From positions 29,567-93,566 of the forward strand of contig JBJHCV010000010.1 in assembly GCA_050486225.1 (NCBI GenBank): a stretch of 64,000 nucleotides of DNA, given 5' to 3'. Source of the DNA: JBBDIX01 sp050486225 (GTDB lineage Bacteria > Actinomycetota > Nitriliruptoria > Nitriliruptorales > Nitriliruptoraceae). Of this stretch, positions 43,376 to 51,938 are shown in pieces (position 1 is the stretch's first letter; each line of letters opens with the position of its first letter). The notes under the pieces were generated by a model. The model searched no databases. It worked only from the letters and a program-made list of their open reading frames with translations, and was not told where the DNA came from. Position numbers and translations under genes: made by a program.

Positions 43376-44173
43376 TCAGTTGAGGTGCTGCGTGGTGATC
43401 AGCAGGACGTCGGCAACGACGTGACTGACGATGGCGGCCTCCAGCCCCCGGCGCCACGCGAGCCAGCCGAACACCACGGCGAACGCACCGTTCAGCACCA
43501 CTGCGCGGGTGACCACCAATGGCGTGAGTTCGATGAGCGCCGCGGTCGCGGGCAGATGCAGCAGCCCGAACGCCACACCTGCGACGACGATCGAGGTCCA
43601 CACGAGCCAGGTCGGCGACTGGCCGGACGGTTGGCGGGTGGCCCGCGCCAGCAACCAGGCGAGCAGGGCCATCACGCTCGCCCGCAACAGCAGTTCCTCG
43701 ACGATGCCCCCGTACAGGGACGCGGCGAGGTGGCCGGCGAACGACACCTCGGGCATCTCGAGCTGGCGGCGGGCCGCGTCGAACACGGTGAGGTCCGCCA
43801 CGATCACGACCACGAACCCTGCGATCGCGAGCCCGACCGCGAGCGGCACCGAAGCGCGCAGCGTCGGCCACCAGGTCCTCCGGGCGAGCATCCGTCGAAG
43901 CACCGGTGCGTCCAGGCCGACGCGGCGGCCGAGCGTCACGAACACCAGCGAGGCCAGCGCGACCTGCACGGCCGCCGCACCGACGAGTACGGGCACGACC
44001 TGCCCGAGCGGCTCGTCGGGCGCCACCTCGGCGATGAGGCTCAGGTTGAGGGGCAGGCCACCAGCGATGCCGAGCAGGCCGAGTCCCACCAGCGCAGCGA
44101 ACAGGCGCCATCGATCGGACGTGGACGGCACGACGTCCAGCGGCTGGGCGGACTCAGGGTGTGGCGCGGTCAT
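43376..44173 (-). CDS. CPBP-family intramembrane metalloprotease
   Basis: A 265-residue polytopic protein from ATG 44173, with about eight spans. The CPBP/Abi motifs are present: GGIVEELLLRASVM (Glu159, Glu160, Arg164), GVAFGLLHLP (His) and the final SHVVADVLL (His). These residues form the glutamate protease site related to Rce1. Bacterial members are implicated in processing of small peptides or in immunity to bacteriocins; no peptide precursor gene is recognisable nearby. Confidence 0.87.
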   Translation of the reverse strand: MTAPHPESAQPLDVVPSTSDRWRLFAALVGLGLLGIAGGLPLNLSLIAEVAPDEPLGQVVPVLVGAAAVQVALASLVFVTLGRRVGLDAPVLRRMLARRTWWPTLRASVPLAVGLAIAGFVVVIVADLTVFDAARRQLEMPEVSFAGHLAASLYGGIVEELLLRASVMALLAWLLARATRQPSGQSPTWLVWTSIVVAGVAFGLLHLPATAALIELTPLVVTRAVVLNGAFAVVFGWLAWRRGLEAAIVSHVVADVLLITTQHLN

Positions 44174-44484
44174 GGTCGGTCCTCGTGACGTCGACGGGAG
44201 TGGTCCGAGGCAGGCCAACCCTCCGGGCACGGACCATACGCCCGGGCATCACGCATTCCGGGACAGGGCCTGTTTATCGCGATGCAGCGCGAGCCACGGT
44301 CGACTGGCGACGACGAACACCACGAGGGTGGCCGGAAGGTGCAGTCGGTGAACAACAGCAGCGTCGCCGACACCGTGGCCCCTGGTCGTCACGCCCGGGG
44401 GCCGCTCAGCACCACACCACGGACGGGCTGTCGCTCGCCGTCCACTCGCGACCGCAACCTTCCCAGTACACCACGACGTTGGCT

Positions 44485-44522
44485 CCAGGGTTCGCTCCAG
44501 TACCGGAGGGAGCGAACCCTGG
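44485..44522. repeat. Perfect inverted repeat with 14-bp arms
   Basis: CCAGGGTTCGCTCC (44485-44498) and GGAGCGAACCCTGG (44509-44522) are exact inverted copies separated by 10 bp. It is just upstream of the gntR-ABC promoter. No plus-strand gene ends here and the CPBP gene on the left points away, so it is unlikely to be a terminator; a large operator or mobile-element trace is possible. Confidence 0.65.
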
Positions 44523-44529
44523 GCCTCCC

Positions 44530-44581
44530 TTGCCGAACGGCCACTCCGCTGCTATGGTTCATTACTCCACCGAAGAACCAT
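44530..44581 (+). promoter_or_regulatory. Promoter and overlapping dyad upstream of the ytrA-like operon
   Basis: TTGCCG (44530-44535), a 17-bp spacer and TATGGT (44553-44558) form a promoter. The dyad ATGGTTC (44554-44560) and GAACCAT (44575-44581), 14 bp apart, overlaps the -10 and the expected start site. It is the likely autoregulatory operator of the GntR protein encoded 34 nt further on. Confidence 0.5.
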
Positions 44582-44614
44582 TGAGGTCCACGGCTCGGTC
44601 GAGGGAGGTCGCAC

Positions 44615-45010
44615 GTGTTCGACGAGCGCAGTCCGATCTACCGGCAGATCGCCGACCGGATCCGTGGCGAGGTGCTCAGCGGCAGCCTTGGCGAGGACGA
44701 ACAGGTCATGTCGACGACGCGGTACGCGACGCACTTCCGCATCAACCCCGCCACCGCGGCGAAGGCGTTCGCAGAGCTCGTGGACGAGGGCGTGCTCTAC
44801 AGGCGCCGCGGGGTCGGCATGTTCGTCGCGCCCGGCGCACAGGCCCTGCTGCGCGACCAGCACCGGGCCAGGTTCTTCGACGAGGTGGTGGACCCCATGA
44901 TCGACGAGGCACTGGTGATCGGTGTCGACGTCGACGAGGTCGTGGACCGGATCCGAGCCCGCGCCGCGACCGCGAAGGCCACCGCGACGACTCAGGAGGA
45001 GCAGCGATGA
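44615..45010 (+). CDS. YtrA-subfamily GntR regulator
   Basis: A 131-residue regulator starting at GTG 44615. The winged helix is PIYRQIADRIRGEVLSGSL ... INPATAAKAFAELVDEGVLYRRRGVGMFVA, followed by only ~60 residues, the hallmark short effector-less tail of the YtrA subfamily. YtrA-type regulators control ABC-transporter operons; here the ATPase gene overlaps the stop and a membrane gene follows. Inducers are often cell-wall antibiotics in other species. Confidence 0.92.
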   Translation: MFDERSPIYRQIADRIRGEVLSGSLGEDEQVMSTTRYATHFRINPATAAKAFAELVDEGVLYRRRGVGMFVAPGAQALLRDQHRARFFDEVVDPMIDEALVIGVDVDEVVDRIRARAATAKATATTQEEQR

Positions 45011-45933
45011 CCGGGCGACTCGACCTGCACGACGTGACCATCCGCTACGGCGACACCCTCGCCGTCGACGCCGTGACCACGTCCCTCGAGGGGGGACAGA
45101 TCCACGGCCTGCTCGGCCGGAACGGATCGGGCAAGACCAGCCTGCTGTCCGCCGTCGCCGGGTTCCGGCGTCCTGCGGACGGTCAGGTCCTGCTCGACGA
45201 CGAGCCGGTGTTCGAGAACGCGGGTGCCGTGCGACGGATCTGCTTCATCCGGGGTGCCGGCGACACCGTCGAGCATGACTGGCCGGGCGACCGGGTCCGC
45301 CATGCACTCGACCTCGCCGCGACGCTGCGCCCGGCATGGGACGCGACGTACGCGGACCGCCTGGCCGACGGGTTCGCGTTGCCGTTGCGCGCCCGGCTCG
45401 GCGAGCTCTCACGCGGGCAGCGGGCCGCGCTGGGCGTCGTGCTGGGTCTCGCATCACGGGCACCGGTGACGATCTTCGACGAGACCCACCTGGGCATGGA
45501 TGCCCCCTCGCGCTACCGGTTCTACGACGAACTGCTCGCCGACCAGATCGATCACCCTCGGACGATCGTCATCTCCACCCACCACATCGAGGAGGTCGCC
45601 TCCCTGTTCCACACGGTGACCATCCTCGAAGCCGGTCGACTCCTGCTCCACGAGGACGCCGACACCTTGCGGGCGCGCGGCTGTGCGGTGACCGGACCGG
45701 CTGACGCGGTCGCCGAGTTCACCGCCGGCCTGCGCGTGCTGGCGACCCGCACCCTCGGACCGACCCGCAGCGACACGGTCGACGGCGCGCTCGACGACCC
45801 GCGGCGACGACGCGCCCGGGAACTCGGTCTCCACCTCGACCCGGTGCCCCTGCAGGACCTGTTCGTGCACCTCACCGAGCCGACCGTGCCGACGACCGAC
45901 CGTTCCGACGTGCGGGAAGGGAGCCTGCGATGA
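45007..45933 (+). CDS. ABC transporter ATP-binding protein
   Basis: A 308-residue ATPase. Walker A is GRNGSGKT (37-44). The signature is LSRGQ in LGELSRGQRAALGV, Walker B ends VTIFDETHLGMD, and the switch is in STHHIEE. The region after residue 230 is a diverged regulatory tail. The ATG overlaps the gntR stop, and its own stop overlaps the next gene. In YtrA-type systems this ATPase works with a separate membrane protein, here the 247-aa product downstream. Confidence 0.92.
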   Translation: MTGRLDLHDVTIRYGDTLAVDAVTTSLEGGQIHGLLGRNGSGKTSLLSAVAGFRRPADGQVLLDDEPVFENAGAVRRICFIRGAGDTVEHDWPGDRVRHALDLAATLRPAWDATYADRLADGFALPLRARLGELSRGQRAALGVVLGLASRAPVTIFDETHLGMDAPSRYRFYDELLADQIDHPRTIVISTHHIEEVASLFHTVTILEAGRLLLHEDADTLRARGCAVTGPADAVAEFTAGLRVLATRTLGPTRSDTVDGALDDPRRRRARELGLHLDPVPLQDLFVHLTEPTVPTTDRSDVREGSLR

Positions 45934-46673
45934 CCACCCCCACTGCTGTCACCGACCGCTGGGTCCTGGCGCGCCACCGACTTGGCGACGACGCCTGGGG
46001 CGTCGTGCTCCTGTGGGCCGGGTTCGCCGTGTTCGTCTTCGCGATGATCTTCGCGGTCGCCGCGTTCCGTCCCATCGAGGTCTCGGGATGGGAGACCGCC
46101 AGCCAGATCCCCCGATGGTTCGCCGGCGGGGTCGGCGTCTACCTCACCGCCGTCTACCTGCCGCTCTACATCGCGCACGGCTTCACCCGACGCGAGATCG
46201 CACGCCAGCAGTTCGTCGCCACCCTCGGGACGCTGCTGGTCATGTCGGCACTCATGACGCTCGGGTACGCCATCGAACGCGCCGTCTACGCGGTCGCGGG
46301 ATGGCCTCAGGCACTGACGCAGTCCCACCTGTTCGACAGTGCCACCAGCTACTCGCTCGTGTTCCTGGAGTTCCTGCTGCTGTTCACCGTCTGGACCGCT
46401 GCCGGCGCATTCGCCGGCGCGGCGATCTACCGCAACCCACTCAACTGGTGGTTCGCGATCCCCGTGGCCATCGCGATGATCGGCGTCAGCGAGGCGGCGC
46501 TCAACCCCGGGTTCTTCGAGGTCGTCACGTCGTTGACCGGTTGGCTCGGGCTCACCCCCGGAGGTGTCTCCGTCGCGGCGTCCGTGGCGATCGTCACGGG
46601 GTGCCTGACGGTGTCCCTGCCGTCGACGTGGTGGCTCGTGCGCGACCTGCCGCTTCGCAACCAGCGAGCCTGA
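45930..46673 (+). CDS. ABC-type membrane subunit of the ytrA-like operon
   Basis: A 247-residue protein with six predicted membrane spans (about 25-50, 65-88, 103-125, 150-175, 180-205, 215-238). I see no EAA loop or named motif; the assignment rests on its coupled position (4-nt overlap with the ATPase gene) and on similarity in layout to membrane partners of YtrA-controlled ATPases. Substrate unknown. Confidence 0.75.
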   Translation: MTTPTAVTDRWVLARHRLGDDAWGVVLLWAGFAVFVFAMIFAVAAFRPIEVSGWETASQIPRWFAGGVGVYLTAVYLPLYIAHGFTRREIARQQFVATLGTLLVMSALMTLGYAIERAVYAVAGWPQALTQSHLFDSATSYSLVFLEFLLLFTVWTAAGAFAGAAIYRNPLNWWFAIPVAIAMIGVSEAALNPGFFEVVTSLTGWLGLTPGGVSVAASVAIVTGCLTVSLPSTWWLVRDLPLRNQRA

Positions 46674-46759
46674 GGCGGGCCGTCGCCGTCCGCACGCCAT
46701 CGTTCACGGCCGCGGTCCGACCTGCGATCATGCCGCCTGCACGAGGAGGCGGGCAGCCG

Positions 46760-47527
46760 GTGATCATCCGAAGGAACGCGCGCGAGGTCGCAGCGCTGCG
46801 TGAGGCAGGCCGTGTCGTCGGCCTCGCCCACGTGGCGATGCAGCGGGCGGCAGGCGTCGGCGTCACGCCCCTCGAACTCGACGAGATCGCCCGCGACGTG
46901 CTGCGGGAGCACGGTGCGACCGCCGCGTTCCTCGACTACCAGCCGCACTTCGCGTCGACACCGTTTCCTGCAGCCATCTGCGCGTCGGTCAACGACGTCA
47001 TCGTCCACGGCATCCCGACGGACGCGCCACTGCGCGATGGAGACGTGGTCTCGATCGACTTCGGTGCGGTCCTCGACGGATGGGTCGGCGACGCGGCCGT
47101 GTCGTTCATCGTCGGTACACCGACGGCGGACGACCATCGACTGGTCGAGCGCACCCGCGAGGCACTCGACGCCGGCATCGCGGCGGCGACCCCCGGCAAC
47201 CGCATCGGCGACATCGCCCACGCCATCGGGTCGATCGCCCGCGGCGAGGGCTACGGGATCCCACAGGGCTGGGGTGGCCACGGCGTCGGGCGCGAGATGC
47301 ACGAGGACCCGTCGGTGCCCAACGAGGGGACGCCCGGACGTGGACTGATGCTGCGACCGGGCCTGGTCATCGCCATCGAACCCATGTTCCACGCAGGGGG
47401 CGACGACGGCCACCGCGTCGACGACGACGGATGGACGATCCGCACGGCTGACGGCAGCCACGCCGCCCACTGGGAACACACCATCGCCGTCACCGACGAC
47501 GGACCGCAGGTCCTGACGGTCCCCTGA
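46760..47527 (+). CDS. map: Methionine aminopeptidase, type I
   Basis: A 255-residue metalloprotease. GTG 46760 follows AGGAGG at 46744-46749. The pita-bread fold metal ligands are seen in VSIDFGAVLDGWVGDAAVSF (two Asp), GGHGVGREMHEDP (His), AIEPMF (Glu) and HWEHTIAVT (Glu). It removes the initiator methionine from nascent proteins. No N-terminal SH3-like zinc extension is present. Actinobacteria often have two or three map genes; this one stands alone, away from the ribosomal-protein operon. Confidence 0.94.
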   Translation: MIIRRNAREVAALREAGRVVGLAHVAMQRAAGVGVTPLELDEIARDVLREHGATAAFLDYQPHFASTPFPAAICASVNDVIVHGIPTDAPLRDGDVVSIDFGAVLDGWVGDAAVSFIVGTPTADDHRLVERTREALDAGIAAATPGNRIGDIAHAIGSIARGEGYGIPQGWGGHGVGREMHEDPSVPNEGTPGRGLMLRPGLVIAIEPMFHAGGDDGHRVDDDGWTIRTADGSHAAHWEHTIAVTDDGPQVLTVP

Positions 47528-47826
47528 ACTCCCGTGGCCCGGCACCGCGCGACTCAGTCGTCGCGCGGGCTCAGGCTGGTCCGGGCACTGGACGCGATGT
47601 CCAGGATCGGCGGATCCGTTCGGTGGGACACACCCCGCTCACGGATCAGGCCCATCCGGACGGGGCCAACCGACCGGGAGCCGCCACCGTGGACCCGGAG
47701 GGTCGGACGCTACGTTCGCTCGGTCCCGCCGATCCGCCTGCACACAGCACGCCGCACGCCCCGAGCATCATGTCCTGCGGGACCGCACGAGCCCGACCGG
47801 TCCCCCGGCCACCGTCAGGAATCCCG

Positions 47827-48966
47827 ATGCCGACCTCTCCACGACCTGAGTCCGAGACCCCGCAGGCGGGGCACAGGCGGGCGCTGTACACGGTCGCAGG
47901 ACTGCTCGCCGTCGCCGGCATCGTCGTGCTCGCGATGCTCGTGTGGCCGTCGGCCGACCAGGATGCCCCGTCCCCTGGATCCAGCGAGGGCCCCGGTCCC
48001 GAGGGCGAGCCCGACGGCGACGCCGAACCGACACCGGGCGGCGAGTACCCCGAATCCCCCGTCCCACCGGAGCCCGCCCTTCCCGCCGACGGTGTGGTCA
48101 CGGTCGCCGACCTCGGCGTGAGTGTCGTGGTGACCGGCGCGAGTGGCCAGGTCGAGATCGTCGCACCGGATGCCGACCGACGCACGTTGACCACCGGGCT
48201 GCCGGACCCCACCAGACTCCGCCTCGCTCCCGACGTGCTCGGTGGCATCGTGTGGCAGGAGGTGGACAACACCGCGGATGTCCGTCGGGTCGACGGCGAC
48301 GGCCACGTCAGCGTCCTCGCGACTCGAACCGAAGGCGAGTCGCTCGTGTTCGTCGGGGTCGACCACGAGACCGGGGGCGCACTGGTCGTGCGCACCCTCG
48401 GCACCGAGCCCGACGACATGACCGGAGACCTCGTGTCGCAACCGCTCGAGGGTGGGCCGCACACGGTCCTCCGACCGGGCATCACGGGTTGGGAGAGCGG
48501 CCTGACCTTCGCGGCACACGGAGCCGACGTCCTGCTCCACGGGCTGTACCACGAGGCGTTCGAGGGCGCGTTCGTCTGGCCGGACACCGCCGCGGACCCG
48601 ACAACCCTGTTCGAGGGAGGCGAACTGACCGGCGAGTACGTCCGAGGCGTCACGATGACCGTCGAACGCGCCACCGGAGTGGTGCTCATCGAGACCGCCG
48701 CGGGCTTTCCGGAGATGCCGACCGCGAGGCTGATGGTCGTCGACCTCACGAACCTCACCGTCACCGCCGAGGTCGAGGTCCCGCTGGATCTCGGGCTCGA
48801 GGACACCTGGCTCGTGCCCCGTGACGTGTCGGTGTCGGGCGGGCTCCTGCTGGTCAACCGACATGCCGAGGGCACGTGGTTCGCTCCGCTCGTGCACGAC
48901 CTCGACTCCGGCCACTGGGCCGTGCTCGACGGCATCGAGGGACGCGCGGTGTTCGCTGGCGGATGA
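47827..48966 (+). CDS. Hypothetical single-span extracytoplasmic protein
   Basis: A 379-residue protein from ATG 47827; upstream frame up to 47623 is not protein-like. A basic head leads into one membrane span (about 21-43), a long Pro/Gly/Glu/Asp linker (about 45-85), then a ~295-residue region rich in Val/Thr/Gly strands with repeated phrases (VTVADLGVSVVVTGASG, GGIVWQEVD, LVFVGVDHETG). This resembles a beta-propeller-like or repeated-strand sensor fold, but I cannot name a family. Probably anchored with its bulk outside the cytoplasm. Confidence 0.7.
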   Translation: MPTSPRPESETPQAGHRRALYTVAGLLAVAGIVVLAMLVWPSADQDAPSPGSSEGPGPEGEPDGDAEPTPGGEYPESPVPPEPALPADGVVTVADLGVSVVVTGASGQVEIVAPDADRRTLTTGLPDPTRLRLAPDVLGGIVWQEVDNTADVRRVDGDGHVSVLATRTEGESLVFVGVDHETGGALVVRTLGTEPDDMTGDLVSQPLEGGPHTVLRPGITGWESGLTFAAHGADVLLHGLYHEAFEGAFVWPDTAADPTTLFEGGELTGEYVRGVTMTVERATGVVLIETAAGFPEMPTARLMVVDLTNLTVTAEVEVPLDLGLEDTWLVPRDVSVSGGLLLVNRHAEGTWFAPLVHDLDSGHWAVLDGIEGRAVFAGG

Positions 48967-49130
48967 GCGCCCGCCGGGCCCGTCACCGGGGTCGGTCCGT
49001 AGGTCCTGACGGTCCCTGAGGCGTGGACACCGACGTGTTCGGCTGACTGCCACGGCCGGTCGGGCACACATCGGCCCCGAACGGTGAGGCCTCGATCCGC
49101 CACACGGTTGATCGAGATGGCTTCCGGGCC

Positions 49131-49418
49131 TCACCGCCCCTGCAGGTCGAGCCACTGGTGGAGTGCTCGGACACGGACAGGTGCCACCTCACGCGCGTGG
49201 TCGCACCGAGGGGTTCCGCCGCACTCCGGGTTGCCGTCGCGAGTCATGAAGTTGTACCGGCACGTCGGGCACCAGACGTCCAGTTCCTCCGGGAGGTTCG
49301 GACACCCGTAGTAGTGGCATCCTCGCTCACCCTCGTCGGCCCGGAAGTCGTAGTTGCACGCTTCGCAGACCTGGAACGACAGGACACGACGGGACAGTTC
49401 GAGTGGCTGGATCGCCAT
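49131..49418 (-). CDS. Small eight-cysteine zinc-ribbon protein
   Basis: A 95-residue protein starting at ATG 49418 with an AAGGAGG ribosome site. Eight cysteines are arranged as C18-C21, C34-C39, C50-C53 and C66-C72, with His74 after the last. This could hold two zinc ions (or iron) in ribbon-like sites. The head MAIQPLELSRRVLSFQVCEAC suggests a nucleic-acid- or partner-binding module. I do not recognise the family. It is divergent, by 190 nt, from the radical SAM gene and may belong to the same system. Confidence 0.72.
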   Translation of the reverse strand: MAIQPLELSRRVLSFQVCEACNYDFRADEGERGCHYYGCPNLPEELDVWCPTCRYNFMTRDGNPECGGTPRCDHAREVAPVRVRALHQWLDLQGR

Positions 49419-49608
49419 GATCGCCTCCTTCCGCCGATGGTTCCACCGTGGCTCCACCACAGCGTTGCTGCCAGAGGCGAACGACCCGGCGGCAGTCGGC
49501 CGGATCCGCAGCCACCGGGTCACTGGTCACCCCGGTGTGTGGACCAATGCCCCTGTCCGACCGGTGTCGAAGGTGGTGGGGTGGCGCATCGACGGAAGGC
49601 GGTCGCAC

Positions 49609-50808
49609 ATGGCAGGGCCTCGGCGTGACGCGGGGGTCCGAACGCTGCGCCACGATCCGTCCCAGCGACCGTTCCTCGTCATCTGGGAGGTGACCCGGGC
49701 CTGCGGGCTCGTGTGCCAGCACTGTCGCGCAGAGTCCCAGACCAAGCCGCATCCTCTGCAGCTGACCCTCGCCCAGGGCCGTCGCCTGCTCGACGACATC
49801 GCCGCGTTCGGCGCTCCGAGTCCCATGGTCGTGCTGACCGGCGGAGACCCGTTCGAGCGCGAGGACCTGGCTGACCTGGTCGCCCACGGACGCGACGCCG
49901 GTCTGGCGATCTCCCTGGCCCCGTCAGTCACTCGACGTGCAACGGCCGACGAGTTCGCACGGATGGCTCACGCCGGCGCCCGAGCCGTGTCGATCTCGCT
50001 CGACGGAGCGAGCCCCGCGACGCACGACGGGTTCCGTGGCGTTCCCGGGGTGTTCGACGCGACCCTCGAGACGTGCCGCGACGTCGTCGACGCAGGCATG
50101 CGCCTGCAGCTGAACACGACGATCACCGCCGGCAACGTGGCGGAACTGCCGGATGTCTTCCGCCTGGCGCTCGATCTCGACGCGTTCCTGTGGAGCGTGT
50201 TCCTGCTCGTGCCGACCGGTCGCGGCGACCTGCTCGAACCGCTGGACGCGACGCGGGTCGAGGACGTGCTCCACTGGCTCGTCGACGTGGCCGGACACCT
50301 CGCCGTGAAGACCACCGAGGCACCCCACTTCCGCCGGGTCGTGCTGCAACGCCGACGCATCGCCGGTCGCGACCCCGCCGAGACGTTCGGTCTGGGAGAC
50401 ACCTACCGCGAACTTCGTGCTCGTCTGGACGAGATCGCGGAGAACCGGCCACTGCCGACTCGGGTGCCTCGACCACCGCTGGACATCAATGCCGGCCGCG
50501 GCTTCGTGTTCATCGACCACCTGGGGATCGTCTACCCGAGCGGGTTCCTGCCGGTCCCTGCCGGTTCGGTACGCGAGCGGCGACTCGTCGACCTGTACCG
50601 CGACGCTCCCTTGTTGCGGCGCCTGCGCGATCCGGCCGAACTGCAGGGGCGCTGCGGCCGGTGCGAATACCGAACGGTCTGCGGAGGGTCACGGTCGCGC
50701 GCGTACGCGATCACGGGCGACCCGTTCGAAGAGGAACCTGCGTGCGCGTACGAACCGGGCACCGACGTCGCGCACCTGGCGCTTGCGGCTCCCGGGGCTC
50801 GCCGGTGA
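49609..50808 (+). CDS. Radical SAM/SPASM-type enzyme
   Basis: A 399-residue enzyme from ATG 49609. The radical SAM cluster motif is CGLVCQHC (Cys32, Cys36, Cys39) in WEVTRACGLVCQHCRAES; GGDPFERED is the SAM-binding GGE-like motif, and SISLDGAS lies on a later strand. The C-terminal ~60 residues hold a SPASM-like cluster region, CGRCEYRTVCGGSRSRAYA, with a further Cys in EEEPACAYEPG. It resembles the heme-biosynthesis/AhbD-like actinobacterial SPASM group (TIGR04053-type by memory). It could modify a peptide or a tetrapyrrole; the target is unknown. A coupled gene follows after 16 nt. Confidence 0.87.
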   Translation: MAGPRRDAGVRTLRHDPSQRPFLVIWEVTRACGLVCQHCRAESQTKPHPLQLTLAQGRRLLDDIAAFGAPSPMVVLTGGDPFEREDLADLVAHGRDAGLAISLAPSVTRRATADEFARMAHAGARAVSISLDGASPATHDGFRGVPGVFDATLETCRDVVDAGMRLQLNTTITAGNVAELPDVFRLALDLDAFLWSVFLLVPTGRGDLLEPLDATRVEDVLHWLVDVAGHLAVKTTEAPHFRRVVLQRRRIAGRDPAETFGLGDTYRELRARLDEIAENRPLPTRVPRPPLDINAGRGFVFIDHLGIVYPSGFLPVPAGSVRERRLVDLYRDAPLLRRLRDPAELQGRCGRCEYRTVCGGSRSRAYAITGDPFEEEPACAYEPGTDVAHLALAAPGARR

Positions 50809-50824
50809 TCGAGAGGACAGGACC

Positions 50825-51238
50825 ATGAACGGACGGGGCACCCACCGCAGACCGCTGCGCGTGCTCATCGAGCACACAGACGCCGAGCGCAGGGACGCGC
50901 TCGTGCAGCACTTCATCGACCGAGGGTTCGAGGAGCGGGCGTGCGGTGGTCCGCACACCCTGCCGGACGACACGTGCCCACTGGTCACCGAGGGGCAGTG
51001 CTCGCTCGTGGCCGAATCAGACATCGTGTTCTTCGACCTTGACCTCGACCACGACGACGAGGCCGACGTCTACCGGGCCATCCGCCGAACCCACCCAGAC
51101 CTGCCCGTCGTCCTGGAGATGCCGCTCGCCGTGGCCCAGCGCCACCGCGCCGAGCTCGACGGTGCGACGGTCGTCCCCCCGTTCGACACCGACCACCTGG
51201 TCCGGGTCGTCGAGGATGCCGCGCACCAGATGGTGTGA
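50825..51238 (+). CDS. Cysteine-containing receiver-like protein (unknown)
   Basis: A 137-residue protein whose pattern follows a response-regulator receiver: LRVLIEHTDAERRDAL, an acidic strand end IVFFDLDLDHDDE (Asp71, Asp73, Asp75) and LPVVLEMPLA. The usual phospho-site context is altered. A cysteine-bearing insertion, CGGPHTLPDDTCPLVTEGQC (Cys40, Cys51, Cys59), follows the second helix and could bind a metal or an Fe-S cluster. I recall similar C-GP-CPL-C patterns in uncharacterised actinobacterial proteins, without a function. It lies 16 nt after the radical SAM gene and 42 nt before the DUF411 gene. Confidence 0.75.
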   Translation: MNGRGTHRRPLRVLIEHTDAERRDALVQHFIDRGFEERACGGPHTLPDDTCPLVTEGQCSLVAESDIVFFDLDLDHDDEADVYRAIRRTHPDLPVVLEMPLAVAQRHRAELDGATVVPPFDTDHLVRVVEDAAHQMV

Positions 51239-51280
51239 CGACTCGGCCCGAGCCGCTGGGCCATCCATGAAGGAGCGAGC

Positions 51281-51802
51281 GTGCAGACACGACGGGCCCT
51301 GATGATCGGCGCCATCCTGGCGGTGGTTGGCCTCGCGGTCGGCATCAACGTGTTCCGAGCACCCGCCGACGAGTTCGAAGCCGCGGTCGTCGACGACCCG
51401 ATCGTCGTGCGCGACGTCGCTTCGGGGGCCGGGATCGTCGAGTTGCACCGCTCCGCAACATGTTCCTGCTGCGGCGAACACGGGCAGCACCTGGTCGACG
51501 CGGGGTTCGACGTCGTCGAGCGCGTCCACGCAACTGCGGAGATGGCGGACGTCAAGCGTGCGCTCGGGGTTCCCGAGTCACTGTGGTCGTGCCACACGAG
51601 CGTCGTCGGCGGCTATGCGATCGAGGGGCACGTGCCGGCAGACGTGATCGCAAGGCTGCTCGTCGACCGCCCGGACGTCGACGGGATCGCACTGCCGGGC
51701 ATGCCCGCCGGGTCACCCGGAATGGGCGGCAGCAAGGATGCCGTGTGGAACTTCACGGCATTCACCGATCTCGAGGAGGCCTGGGTCCTCGTACGTCGGT
51801 GA
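51281..51802 (+). CDS. DUF411 metal-binding protein (CopG-like)
   Basis: A 173-residue exported or anchored protein: residues 7-23 form a signal segment. The DUF411 domain has TCSCCGEH (Cys61, Cys63, Cys64), LWSCHTSVVGGYAIEGHVP (Cys104, His105, His117) and a Met-containing loop GMPAGSPGM (Met141, Met148). The CxCC and Cys/His/Met set is that of CopG/PA2807, which binds and redox-cycles copper in the periplasm. In this Gram-positive relative it would work outside the membrane. It directly precedes the CopB-type ATPase gene, separated by a promoter with a CsoR-like operator. Confidence 0.9.
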   Translation: MQTRRALMIGAILAVVGLAVGINVFRAPADEFEAAVVDDPIVVRDVASGAGIVELHRSATCSCCGEHGQHLVDAGFDVVERVHATAEMADVKRALGVPESLWSCHTSVVGGYAIEGHVPADVIARLLVDRPDVDGIALPGMPAGSPGMGGSKDAVWNFTAFTDLEEAWVLVRR

Positions 51803-51862
51803 GGGTGCCCGCTGGGCCGCAGGTGTCGAGCGCGAACGCCCCTGCAGGCCTCCTCGGGTCGG

Positions 51863-51890
51863 TTGACACCATACTCCCCCGGGGTATGTT
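51863..51890 (+). promoter_or_regulatory. copB promoter with CsoR-like operator in the spacer
   Basis: TTGACA (51863-51868), a 16-bp spacer and TATGTT (51885-51890). The spacer and -10 contain the imperfect dyad from CATAC (51870-51874) through CCCCCGGG to GTATG (51884-51888), the C/G-rich shape of copper-sensing CsoR sites. Copper would release the repressor and switch on the ATPase gene at 51939. Confidence 0.7.
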
Positions 51891-51938
51891 GCCAGGCGTC
51901 GGTCACTGCGGTCCAGCACGACCCGGGGAGAACTGAGC

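Larger units (their letters stand above)
44174..44614. other. 441-bp divergent gap with two inverted repeats and a promoter
   Basis: No gene is convincing here. The right third holds a 38-bp perfect inverted repeat (44485-44522), a promoter (44530-44558) and a second dyad (44554-44581), listed separately. The left part, 44180-44480, shows no structure that I can name. Confidence 0.6.
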
